Positions 1 through 7,299 of a stretch of DNA of 64,000 nt are shown piece by piece. The translations under genes and the position numbers were made by a program. The stretch is from Pseudoduganella dura (GTDB taxonomy: Bacteria > Pseudomonadota > Gammaproteobacteria > Burkholderiales > Burkholderiaceae_D). Positions within the stretch are counted from its first letter, which is position 1; every line of letters starts with the position of its first letter. The notes beneath the pieces were generated by a model. The model searched no databases, was not told the origin of the DNA, and saw only the letters and a list, made by a program, of their open reading frames with translations. Where the stretch lies: contig NZ_WNWM01000002.1 of NCBI RefSeq assembly GCF_009727155.1, positions 4,526,001 through 4,590,000 of the forward strand, given 5' to 3'.

Positions 1-652
1 GGATCGCGCGGATCACGAGCGACGATTCCTGGTAGATCAGGAACGCGCCGTTGGCGGACTTGGACGCGCCTTCGATCGCGCGCCACAGCTGCATCAGGTA
101 ATTCAGGTCCCACTGCAGTTCATCGACATTGCGGCCGATGCCGGCGGTGCGGGCGATCACGGACATGCCTTGCGGCAGGTCCAGCTTGTCCATCGTTTCG
201 CGCAGTTCCTGGCGTTCCTCGCCTTCCACGCGCCGGGAAACACCACCGCCGCGCGGATTGTTCGGCATCAGCACCAGGTAGCGGCCGGCCAGCGAGATGA
301 ACGAGGTCAGGGCGGCGCCCTTGTTGCCGCGTTCTTCCTTCTCCACCTGCACCACGATTTCCTGGCCTTCGCGCAGCGCATCCTTGATGGTGGCGTTGCG
401 CACGTCGCAGCCTTCACGGAAGTAGCTGCGGGCCACCTCCTTGAACGGCAGGAAGCCGTGGCGATCCTCGCCGTAGCTGACGAAGCAGGCTTCCAGCGAT
501 GGTTCGATGCGGGTGATCACGCCTTTGTAGATATTGGACTTGCGCTGCTCCCGTCCAGCCGTTTCGATGTCGATGTCGATCAGTTTCTGACCGTCGACAA
601 TGGCCACGCGCAGCTCTTCCTGCTGCGTAGCGTTGAACAACATGCGTTTCAT
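1..652 (-). CDS. rne: Ribonuclease E, N-terminal part (runs off left edge)
   Basis: These are the first 217 residues of RNase E, the endoribonuclease that organises the RNA degradosome and processes rRNA, tRNA and mRNA at the inner membrane. The protein opens with the family signature [17 protein letters not shown]. An S1 RNA-binding domain follows at about residues 37-119, including [14 protein letters not shown]. The stretch GGGVSRR and the downstream GIGRN region belong to the start of the catalytic core. The rest of the catalytic domain and the C-terminal scaffold lie outside the window. The ATG has a GGAG about 11 bases upstream, an unusually long spacing. The gene is divergent from rluC across a 591-bp region, the same head-to-head pairing known in E. 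coli. Identification is firm; RNase G is less likely because of the neighbour. Confidence 0.95.
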   Translation of the reverse strand, partial: MKRMLFNATQQEELRVAIVDGQKLIDIDIETAGREQRKSNIYKGVITRIEPSLEACFVSYGEDRHGFLPFKEVARSYFREGCDVRNATIKDALREGQEIVVQVEKEERGNKGAALTSFISLAGRYLVLMPNNPRGGGVSRRVEGEERQELRETMDKLDLPQGMSVIARTAGIGRNVDELQWDLNYLMQLWRAIEGASKSANGAFLIYQESSLVIRAI

Positions 653-1243
653 TTTTTATTTGACTCCGCGGCCCATGGGCCGAGTTGAGCCGCTCAAGCT
701 CCAGGAACCCGAGCGGCAACCGTACAAGGATATACGCGGAATTAAGGAGGCTGCGGGGAAATGCCTCGTCGTGCGGCAGCGCGCAGGCGCAGCTGCCACA
801 GTGGGCGCATGAGGCTGATCGTCATGCCGAGTTCGCACCACCTGCAACTCATCCTGTCCGGCCCCTGCATGGTGGCGGGGCCGCGGAGAATGCGGGCGTG
901 CGCAAATGGTCGAGCCGGGCATCTTGTGTGGTGCCCGGCGAAAACGGCAAGCGTTATCAGCTCCATCAACCGGCAAGCAACGACTCTGTGCTTGCTTGCC
1001 GGATTTATCCTAACGATCCAGCCAATCTAATTCCAGCATCCGTCCACCAACCCGATGACAACATTGGTTGCCACCCTGATCCGTGCCCGGCTGTGCGTAT
1101 ACGTTTATTTCCGCTGAATTTGCATTCCGCGAGGCCAGCGGATGCGCCCCTGTGTAGAATCGTGGTTTTCTTCTTACACTGCAACAGCAGGCCAGCACTA
1201 CTTTAGTGCTGTATTGCTACGGCGAATTGATTATATATTCAAA
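653..1243. other. Long divergent intergenic region between rne and rluC
   Basis: This 591-bp stretch has no convincing gene. It must hold the promoters of both flanking genes and the rne leader. In enterobacteria the rne mRNA has a long 5' leader used for autoregulation by RNase E, so a structured leader is plausible here, but I cannot fold it. A perfect 14-bp palindrome (CGGCCCATGGGCCG) lies at about 669-682, close to the rne start, and the 40 bases before rluC are AT-rich. A short rightward frame starting at 761 has a good ribosome-binding site (AAGGAGG) but its product looks like random high-GC translation. Confidence 0.5.
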
Positions 1244-2266
1244 ATGAAGGACTTAGAGAGATTTTCTGGGAAGCCAATCCAAAAGGGCCGGCCACAAGCC
1301 GCGGAGCCTTCCCCCCAAACAGTCCTGCCACAAGCACAATTCGTGACGATCGGCGAAGAAGAGGCCGGTCAGCGTATCGATAACTACCTGTTGCGTATTT
1401 GCAAAGGCGTTCCGAAGAGCCACGTCTATCGCATCCTGCGTTCCGGCGAAGTCCGGGTCAACAAGGGCCGCATCGACCAGCTGTATCGCCTGGTGGCCGG
1501 CGACATCGTCCGGATTCCCCCGGTACGTATCGCGGAGAAGCCGGACAATGGCGCACCGGCAGCGGAGTTTCCCATCATTTTCGAGGATGCGCACCTGCTC
1601 GTCATCGACAAGCCGGCCGGCGTGGCGGTGCATGGCGGTTCCGGCGTGTCGTTCGGCGTGATCGAGCAATTGCGCGCCGCCCGGCCGGACGCGAAGTTCC
1701 TGGAACTCGTACACCGGCTGGACCGGGAAACTTCCGGCCTGCTGCTGCTGGCGAAAAAACGCACCGCCCTGACCAACCTGCATGAACAGATGCGCGACGG
1801 CGAGACGGACAAGCGCTATCTCGCGCTGGCCACCGGCGACTGGAAAAACAAGCGCCAGCACGTCAAGGCCCCGCTGCACAAGTATACGACGGGCGATGGC
1901 GAGCGCCGCGTCGCGGTGAAGGAGGATGGCATGCCGTCGCATACCGTGTTTACACTGCTGAAGAAATTCCCGGAATTCGCCTTGCTGGAGGCCGAACTGA
2001 AAACCGGCCGTACGCACCAGATCCGGGTGCATTTGCAGTCCACCGGTTTTCCGATCGCCGGCGACGACAAATATGGCGACTTTGCGCTGAACAAGGCACT
2101 GCAAAAACGCAGCGTGCCGTTGAGGCGCATGTTCCTGCACGCGCACCAGATCACGTTCCGCCACCCCGACAGCGGGAAAATCGTCACGCTGAACGCGCCC
2201 CTTGCCCCCGAATGCGAAAGATTCTTGGTAAGCTTGGGCCAACCCGATAACTCTGCTCTGCAATAA
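1244..2266 (+). CDS. rluC: 23S rRNA pseudouridine synthase RluC (uridines 955/2504/2580 type)
   Basis: The 340-residue protein isomerises specific uridines of 23S rRNA in the cytoplasm. An S4 RNA-binding domain covers about residues 45-105 (QRIDNYLLRICKGVP). The RluA-type catalytic domain contains HRLDRETSGLLLLAK, whose Asp is the catalytic residue of the family, and later KTGRTHQIRVH. I start at ATG 1244, at MKDLERFSGKP, because the upstream extension of the frame is in non-coding-looking AT-rich sequence. It is divergent from rne and 39 bp ahead of a HAD phosphatase gene, and probably heads the operon rluC-HAD-Rieske-sppA. RluC rather than RluD is favoured by the rne neighbour. Confidence 0.93.
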   Translation: MKDLERFSGKPIQKGRPQAAEPSPQTVLPQAQFVTIGEEEAGQRIDNYLLRICKGVPKSHVYRILRSGEVRVNKGRIDQLYRLVAGDIVRIPPVRIAEKPDNGAPAAEFPIIFEDAHLLVIDKPAGVAVHGGSGVSFGVIEQLRAARPDAKFLELVHRLDRETSGLLLLAKKRTALTNLHEQMRDGETDKRYLALATGDWKNKRQHVKAPLHKYTTGDGERRVAVKEDGMPSHTVFTLLKKFPEFALLEAELKTGRTHQIRVHLQSTGFPIAGDDKYGDFALNKALQKRSVPLRRMFLHAHQITFRHPDSGKIVTLNAPLAPECERFLVSLGQPDNSALQ

Positions 2267-2305
2267 CGGGCATATCAATACACGGAGCCGGCCTGGCCGG
2301 AGCAC

Positions 2306-2968
2306 ATGGCAAGAAAGCAATTTGACCTGATCGTTTTCGATTGGGACGGCACCCTGATGGACAGTACGGCAACGATCGTGAAAAGCATCCAGTCGGCGGC
2401 AAAGGATCTCGGCCTGCCGGTGCCGTCGCGCGAGCGCGCATCGCACGTGATCGGCCTGGGCCTTTCCGAAGCCATGCAGGTGGCGCTCGGTCCGGACGTG
2501 GACGCGAAATACTATCCGCGCATGGTGGAGCGCTACCGTTACCACTATCTCACCAAGGATGGGGAACTCACGCTGTTCGACGGCGTGGCGGAAATGCTCA
2601 CCGAACTGTCGCAGCAGGGCTATTTCCTGGCCGTGGCCACCGGCAAGAGCCGCGTGGGGCTCAATCGCGCACTGGATGCGGCAAAGCTGCTCACCACGTT
2701 CCACGCCACGCGCTGCGCGGACGAAACGTTCTCCAAGCCGCACCCGGCCATGCTGCAGGAACTGACCCGCGAGTTGGGCCAGGACCTGCGCCGCACGGTG
2801 ATGATCGGCGACACCACGCACGACCTGCTGATGGCGCAGAACGCCGGCTCGGCCGGCATCGCCGTGGAGTATGGCGCACACCCGGTCGACCAGCTGCATG
2901 CGTGCCGCCCGCTGTTCTCGGCGAAAAACGTGCCCGAGCTGCATGCGTGGCTGGGCGCCAACGCCTGA
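2306..2968 (+). CDS. HAD-superfamily phosphatase (phosphoglycolate phosphatase-like)
   Basis: This 220-residue cytosolic hydrolase belongs to HAD subfamily IA. Motif I is FDWDGTLMDS with the nucleophile Asp12 and acid/base Asp14. The alpha-helical cap follows. Motif II is the Thr of AVATGKSR, motif III the Lys of SKPHP, and motif IV the acidic MIGDTTHDLLMAQNAG. All catalytic residues are present, so an active phosphatase is expected, but the substrate cannot be read from sequence. The gene lies between rluC and a Rieske gene, close enough for one transcript. Phosphoglycolate phosphatase (Gph) is the nearest named family; pyrophosphatase PpaX-like activity is an alternative. Confidence 0.85.
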   Translation: MARKQFDLIVFDWDGTLMDSTATIVKSIQSAAKDLGLPVPSRERASHVIGLGLSEAMQVALGPDVDAKYYPRMVERYRYHYLTKDGELTLFDGVAEMLTELSQQGYFLAVATGKSRVGLNRALDAAKLLTTFHATRCADETFSKPHPAMLQELTRELGQDLRRTVMIGDTTHDLLMAQNAGSAGIAVEYGAHPVDQLHACRPLFSAKNVPELHAWLGANA

Positions 2969-3032
2969 TGGACATGTCCCGGACAGCACCGATACCCACA
3001 TCGAAGGACGCAGGCAAGCACGGGGGCCGGCC

Positions 3033-3407
3033 GTGAGCACCGATATCCTGATCTGCGCGGCCGACGCGGTGGCGGAGGGCGGCAAGGGCATCCGCTTTGC
3101 CGTGCTGGCCGGCGGCGAGCCGGCCACGGCATTCGTCATACGGCATGGCGGCACGCCGTATGCCTACCTGAACCGGTGCGCGCACGTGCCGATCGAGCTG
3201 GACTGGAATGAAGGCGACTTCTTCGAATCATCCGGGCTGTACCTGATGTGCTCCACGCACGGTGCCGTGTATATTCCCAGCAGCGGCCAGTGCGCGGGCG
3301 GTCCGTGCCGCGGCGGCCGGTTGCGGCCGGTGGCATTGGCCGAGCGCGACGGCAACCTGTACTGGCAACCGGACGATTATATCCGCCCTCCAACAACTGT
3401 TTTATGA
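3033..3407 (+). CDS. Rieske [2Fe-2S] ferredoxin-like protein
   Basis: This 124-residue protein is a stand-alone Rieske domain. The cluster ligands are visible as CAH (box 1, in NRCAHVP) and CSTH (box 2, in MCSTHGAVY), with the two Cys and two His that bind the 2Fe-2S centre. There is no signal peptide or transmembrane segment, so it acts as a soluble electron carrier; its partner is unknown. I chose GTG 3033 (VSTDILICAAD), because upstream codons read like shifted sequence of the preceding gene. Its stop overlaps the sppA start by the tetranucleotide ATGA, indicating translational coupling. The same HAD-Rieske-sppA order is common in related betaproteobacteria. Confidence 0.85.
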   Translation: MSTDILICAADAVAEGGKGIRFAVLAGGEPATAFVIRHGGTPYAYLNRCAHVPIELDWNEGDFFESSGLYLMCSTHGAVYIPSSGQCAGGPCRGGRLRPVALAERDGNLYWQPDDYIRPPTTVL

Positions 3408-4408
3408 GCAACGAAATCAACGACACGCCGGGCAGCCTGCCCCCTGAGCCGCTGCGCGCGGACACCCCGCCCATCAAGTGGGAACGCGAAGTGCTTGAAA
3501 AGCTCGTGTTCGCCACGATCAAGGAGCAGCGCGCCAACCGCCGCTGGAGCATCTTCTACAAGGTGGCACTGCTGCTGCTGGTGTTCTTCGCGATCGCCAG
3601 CTACTTCGAGGTGGACCTGTTCGGCGGCGAAGGCGACGTGGGCCGCCATACCGCGCTGGTCGAAATCGAGGGCGATATCGAATCCCAGGGCAGCGGCGCG
3701 GCCTCGGTCGTCATCCCCGCGCTGAACAAGGCGTTCGCGGACAATGGCTCGGTTGCCGTCGTGCTGCACATTAACAGCCCGGGCGGCAGCCCCGTGCAGG
3801 CCGGCATGATCGTCGACGAGATCCGCCGCCTGCGCCAGGGCTACCCGGAAAAGCCGCTGTATGTGGTGGTCGACGAGATCTGCGCCTCGGGCGGTTATTA
3901 CATTGCCGCCGCCGCGGACAAGATCTACGTCAACAAGGCCAGCATCATCGGTTCGATCGGCGTATTGATGGATGGCTTCGGGTTTACCGGCACGATGGAG
4001 AAGCTCGGCGTCGAACGGCGCCTGCTCACGGCGGGTGCGAACAAGGGGTTCATGGACCCGTTCACTCCGCTATCGGAAAAGCAGAAGCAGCACGCGCAGG
4101 CAATGCTGAACGAAATCCACCAGCAGTTCATCGAAACCGTGCGCGCCGGCCGCGGCAAGCGCCTGCAGGAAACGCCCGAAACGTTTTCCGGCTCGTTCTG
4201 GACTGGCGCGCGGGCGATCGACATGGGCCTGGCGGATGAGCTCGGCAGTGTCGACAGCGTGGCGCGCGACGTGGTGAAGGCCGAAGACATCATCGACTAC
4301 ACCCAGCACGAAGGCTTGCCGGAGCGGGTGCTGAAGAAATTCGGTGCGGCGGTCGGCAGTGGCGCCATGAAAGCGGCCGTGCAGGCCGGCGTGCCGGCGT
4401 TCAGGTAA
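3404..4408 (+). CDS. sppA: Signal peptide peptidase SppA-type membrane serine protease (S49)
   Basis: This 334-residue inner-membrane protease degrades released signal peptides. A cytoplasmic N-terminal segment of about 50 residues precedes one transmembrane helix at about residues 51-68, and the catalytic domain is periplasmic. The nucleophile is Ser162 in CASGGYYIAAAADK. The general-base Lys is Lys214 in AGANKGF, exactly 52 residues downstream, the spacing known for the short bacterial and archaeal SppA enzymes. The oxyanion-loop INSPGGSP is also present. The ATG overlaps the Rieske stop codon. It is the last gene of the rluC operon. The short form (about 330 residues) is expected, unlike the double-length E. 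coli SppA. Confidence 0.92.
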   Translation: MSNEINDTPGSLPPEPLRADTPPIKWEREVLEKLVFATIKEQRANRRWSIFYKVALLLLVFFAIASYFEVDLFGGEGDVGRHTALVEIEGDIESQGSGAASVVIPALNKAFADNGSVAVVLHINSPGGSPVQAGMIVDEIRRLRQGYPEKPLYVVVDEICASGGYYIAAAADKIYVNKASIIGSIGVLMDGFGFTGTMEKLGVERRLLTAGANKGFMDPFTPLSEKQKQHAQAMLNEIHQQFIETVRAGRGKRLQETPETFSGSFWTGARAIDMGLADELGSVDSVARDVVKAEDIIDYTQHEGLPERVLKKFGAAVGSGAMKAAVQAGVPAFR

Positions 4409-4490
4409 CGCGTGCTGATTGTCGAGGCTTGCTGTCGGGCTTGCCATCGGCCCTGCCATATCAATACGGCGCACGGTAGCAATCCCGAGC

Positions 4491-4518
4491 TTGAAAACAA
4501 ATACAGATAGGTTATAGT
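4491..4518 (+). promoter_or_regulatory. Candidate sigma-70 promoter for an intergenic RNA
   Basis: A TTGAAA (4491-4496) and a TATAGT (4513-4518) are separated by 16 bp, a good vegetative promoter pair. It lies 83 bp after sppA and points at a gene-free stretch that ends in a strong hairpin terminator. Transcription would start near 4525. Confidence 0.5.
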
Positions 4519-4524
4519 GGTGCT

Positions 4525-4703
4525 GTAGTTCGTTGAAGGAGGGCGTAATACTAAAAGTATTCAATATTCGATCGTGCGGTTTTCATTCGCACTGTCTTAC
4601 ATAGCGGAACTACCCTGCCGCATTCAGCGGAACTGAGAGAATTGCAATTCCTCATCGGTCCTGGGTTTGGACACGAGAACAGCGGCCCCTGGCCGCTGTT
4701 TTT
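4525..4703 (+). ncRNA. Candidate ~180-nt small RNA
   Basis: Between sppA and a leftward small gene lies a stretch with a sigma-70-like promoter at its left end and an intrinsic terminator at its right end, with no open reading frame carrying a start codon and ribosome-binding site. Inside it are a small hairpin (AATAC/GTATT, about 4547-4561), two direct copies of AGCGGAACT (4603-4611 and 4626-4634), and the palindrome GAATTGCAATTC. The length resembles 6S RNA, but the two ends do not pair with each other as 6S requires, so I do not call it ssrS. The repeated GGA motifs could bind a CsrA/RsmA protein, but three copies is weak evidence. Its 3' end overlaps the 3' end of the leftward gene at 4652-4918. 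Confidence 0.4.
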
Positions 4704-4918
4704 AATTGGGCGGGCATCATCACGGCCATTGCCATCGGCGAAGCAAAGCCACCTTCTTCCAGCCAGTCGATCAAACCCTGGGTATTGGCCGCCAGCCAGC
4801 GGCCCTGCGGCATCAGCGCCTGTTCGGCGCCGATACGGCAGCGGGCGATCAGGGATGCGGTAGCGAACTGCGCAGCGGCGTCACGGGCGATGGCAGAGCG
4901 GCTTTCGATGGTCGTCAT
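4652..4918 (-). CDS. Small hypothetical protein, 88 residues
   Basis: I do not recognise this protein. It is supported as a gene by an excellent ribosome-binding site (AGGAG about 6 bases before ATG 4918) and a coherent start, MTTIESRSAIARDAAAQ. The chain is Ala-rich with a central WLAANTQGLIDWLEEGGF segment and a stretch of Met/Ala residues, then a basic tail that coincides with the opposite-strand terminator. There is no signal peptide or clear transmembrane helix. The last about 15 residues look unlike the rest and may be a read-through extension. It stands alone between two rightward units. Confidence 0.5.
   Translation of the reverse strand: MTTIESRSAIARDAAAQFATASLIARCRIGAEQALMPQGRWLAANTQGLIDWLEEGGFASPMAMAVMMPAQLKTAARGRCSRVQTQDR
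4678..4703 (+). terminator. Intrinsic terminator of the candidate small RNA
   Basis: A perfect 10-bp stem (AACAGCGGCC / GGCCGCTGTT) with a three-base loop is followed directly by a run of T (4699-4703). The T run is only on the + strand, so it terminates rightward transcription. It lies inside the 3' part of the leftward gene 4652-4918. Confidence 0.75.
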
Positions 4919-5104
4919 AACGAACTCCTGGGTTGATCGATCGTATCGGGATCGCGGATACTTTCTTAACAATAGGGTAGGAAGCTCTCGCTGCTGTTCA
5001 GCAAATTCCTACAAGAACTTCAGTGTACCGATGACGGGAATGTCTAACTTGATATTCCTCAACGGCAGGATGATTGCAACTGGCAATCCGGTAAAATGCT
5101 GCTC

Positions 5105-5821
5105 ATGAGTAAACTATCGCTGGATCGCATCCTCCAATCCCAGGGTTTCGGAACCCGCAAGTACTGCCGCACGCTGATCGAAGACGGGGAAGTGGCCGTC
5201 AATGGCGTCATTGCCGACAACTACAAGGCCGCCGTGGAAACGGAAGGGCTGGTCCTGACCGTCTTCGATGAGGAATGGCGCTACCGGCAGCATGTGTACA
5301 TCGCCCTGTACAAGCCGGCAGGCTATGAGTGCTCCCGCAAGCCCAGCCACCACCCGGGCGTACTGAAACTCCTGCCCGAGCAATTCACCTGGCGCGAGGT
5401 GCAGCCTGTTGGCCGCCTCGACCATGACACGACGGGCCTGCTGCTGATCTCGGACGATGGTCCGTTCATCCACGCCCAGTCGTCGCCGAAGCGGCACGTG
5501 CCGAAGGTCTACCAGGCCACCACCGCCGAGCCGGTCACGGAGGCCCTGGTGGCGCAGCTGTTGTCCGGCGTGCAACTGCACGATGAACCGGCCCCGCTGG
5601 CGGCACTCGTGTGTGAAAAGAAAGGCGAACATCAGCTGGAGATCGTGCTGGAGCAGGGCAAGTACCACCAGGTGAAGCGCATGCTGGCCGCCGCCGACAA
5701 TCACTGCAGCGCGCTGCACCGGTCCGCCATCGGCGGGCTGACGCTCGAGGCACTGGGGCTGAAGGAGGGGGAGTGGTGTTACCTGGAGGCGGAGCAACTG
5801 GCACTGCTCGCCGCGGCCTGA
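5105..5821 (+). CDS. RsuA-family rRNA pseudouridine synthase
   Basis: This 238-residue enzyme makes pseudouridine in rRNA, most likely U516 of 16S rRNA. The N-terminal S4 domain is seen in LDRILQSQGFGTRKYCR and GEVAVNG. The catalytic core has PVGRLDHDTTGLLLISDDG, where the Asp of the GRLDxDTTGLLL motif is catalytic, followed by KVYQATT and the C-terminal GKYHQVKRMLAA motif of the RsuA/RluB/E/F branch. I start at ATG 5105 (MSKLSLDR) rather than the ATG nine bases upstream. It is a single gene ahead of the flagellar locus. RsuA is favoured over RluE/F by length and the S4 domain, but the exact target is inferred. Confidence 0.85.
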   Translation: MSKLSLDRILQSQGFGTRKYCRTLIEDGEVAVNGVIADNYKAAVETEGLVLTVFDEEWRYRQHVYIALYKPAGYECSRKPSHHPGVLKLLPEQFTWREVQPVGRLDHDTTGLLLISDDGPFIHAQSSPKRHVPKVYQATTAEPVTEALVAQLLSGVQLHDEPAPLAALVCEKKGEHQLEIVLEQGKYHQVKRMLAAADNHCSALHRSAIGGLTLEALGLKEGEWCYLEAEQLALLAAA

Positions 5822-5976
5822 TCCGATCATCCGGCGCAATTTTTCGTTGAATTTCCCGTAAATCGCATCCCGACCGGGCCAGCAAGGCCGCCCGGTCACC
5901 CGATCCCGCCCAGGCTGTGGCGGTCCCGTGCTCACCGTTTCCCCGCCACCGGCCTGCCCGCATCCTCGCAATCGAG

Positions 5977-5998
5977 GATGTTTCAAATGTGAAACATC
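5977..5998. repeat. 22-bp inverted repeat upstream of flhB
   Basis: The arms GATGTTTCA and TGAAACATC are perfect 9-bp inverted repeats separated by AATG, 111 bp before flhB. The half-sites match those of the parS centromere site, but parS has a 2-bp centre and this has 4 bp, so it is not a canonical parS. It could be an operator for the flhB operon; the protein is unknown. Confidence 0.4.
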
Positions 5999-6108
5999 AA
6001 ATTGCCGCCGGTTTGCCGCGCTGTTTCCCCCTTCGCCTGTGCCAGCCATGCCCGACAATGCATGCTGAGAAAAGTCGGCGCAGCCGAAAAAGGTAACCGG
6101 AGCACCCG

Positions 6109-7254
6109 ATGGCAGAAGACAGCGAAGCCGAGAAGACAGAACCCGCGTCAGAGCGGCGCCTTACACAGGCGCGTGAAGAAGGCGATGTTCCCCGGTCCCG
6201 CGAAGTGGCGACCTTCACCGTGCTGATGGCCGCGGGTGCCGGCCTGTACATGTACGGTTCCACGATGGTACGGCAGCTGTCGGCCACGCTCACTTCCGGC
6301 CTGCGGCTGAGCCGCGAGCAGGTGTTCGACATGGATGTGCTGGGCCAACGCATCCTGGCCGACGTGGTACAGGTGATGATCACCTTCCTGCCGCTGGGCC
6401 TGGCCGTGATGGTGGTGGCGATCGCATCGCCCGTGCTGGTCGGCGGCTGGCTGTTTACCGCAAAGGGCTTCATGCCCAAGTTCAGCAAGCTCAATCCCGT
6501 CAGCGGCATCACCAACATGGTGTCGAAGAATGCACTGGTGGAGCTGGTCAAGGCCATCATCAAGACGATCATCGTCGGCGCCGTGGCCTACATGGTCGTG
6601 ATGCGCTACAAGGACGCGATCTTCGGCCTGCCGTCGGAGCCGGCCAACGAGGGCTATGCCCACATGCTCGACATGCTGGCAATGAGCTTCCTGTTCCTGG
6701 TCGGCGCGCTGGGGTTCATCGCCGGCATCGACGCGCCGTACCAGATGTGGCACCACGCGAACAAGCTGAAGATGACGCGCCAGGAAATGATCCAGGAATC
6801 GAAGGAGTCGGACGGCAATCCGCAGATCAAGGGCAAGATCCGCCAGATGCAGCGCGAGATGGCGCGGCGCCGCATGATGCAGGATGTGCCCACCGCCGAC
6901 GTGGTGGTCACCAATCCTACCCACTACGCGGTGGCGCTGAAATATGCGGACGGCTCGAAGGGTGCACCGAAGGTGGTGGCCAAGGGCACCGATGCGGTGG
7001 CGGCGAAGATCCGCGAGCTGGCCAAGGAAAACCGGGTGGCGATCCTGGAAGCGCCGGCGCTGGCCCGTGCGCTGCACAAGCATACCGATATCGGCGACGA
7101 GATCCCGCAGCGGCTGTATGCCGCCGTGGCCGAAGTACTGGCTTACGTGTACCAGCTGCGCGCCTACCGGCCGGGCGGCCGGTATCCGGACCGGCCCACG
7201 AAGCTCGACGTGCCGGCCGACCTGGACCCGAACACGGCCAAGCCGGCGCAGTAG
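6109..7254 (+). CDS. flhB: Flagellar type III export gate protein FlhB
   Basis: This 381-residue inner-membrane protein is part of the flagellar export gate and switches substrate specificity from rod/hook to filament proteins. It opens with the family-typical KTEPASERRLTQAREEGDVP, then has four transmembrane helices in the first about 215 residues. The cytoplasmic domain carries the autocleavage site NPTH at residues 269-272, in VVVTNPTHYAVALKY. All required residues are intact. It is the first gene of the rightward unit flhB-flhA-flhF-flhG-fliA-motC-motD, after a 287-bp leader without genes. A separate small gene at 41599-41952 resembles its C-terminal domain. Confidence 0.97.
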   Translation: MAEDSEAEKTEPASERRLTQAREEGDVPRSREVATFTVLMAAGAGLYMYGSTMVRQLSATLTSGLRLSREQVFDMDVLGQRILADVVQVMITFLPLGLAVMVVAIASPVLVGGWLFTAKGFMPKFSKLNPVSGITNMVSKNALVELVKAIIKTIIVGAVAYMVVMRYKDAIFGLPSEPANEGYAHMLDMLAMSFLFLVGALGFIAGIDAPYQMWHHANKLKMTRQEMIQESKESDGNPQIKGKIRQMQREMARRRMMQDVPTADVVVTNPTHYAVALKYADGSKGAPKVVAKGTDAVAAKIRELAKENRVAILEAPALARALHKHTDIGDEIPQRLYAAVAEVLAYVYQLRAYRPGGRYPDRPTKLDVPADLDPNTAKPAQ

Positions 7255-7299
7255 ATTCAAGCGCAATCCTTTCAACAATAGCGTCAGGGGAAGAACACG

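Noticed and set aside
761..1030. Possible small gene with AAGGAGG ribosome-binding site in the rne-rluC gap
   Set aside because: The product is Arg/Ser/His-rich with no recognisable feature, other frames in the same place are also open, and the region is better explained as leader and promoter DNA.
1253..3154. 633-codon open frame opposite rluC and the HAD gene
   Set aside because: Both genes on the other strand have intact catalytic motifs; the antisense product shows no domain and has shadow composition.
4525..4703. 6S RNA (ssrS)
   Set aside because: The length fits, but the 5' and 3' ends do not pair into the closing stem and the central bubble pattern is not visible.
4525..4703. CsrA/RsmA-sponging RNA
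   Set aside because: Only about three GGA motifs are present; known sponges have many, in hairpin loops.
5977..5998. Canonical parS centromere site
   Set aside because: The half-sites match, but the 4-bp centre breaks the 16-bp parS palindrome and no partition genes are nearby. It is kept only as an unassigned inverted repeat.
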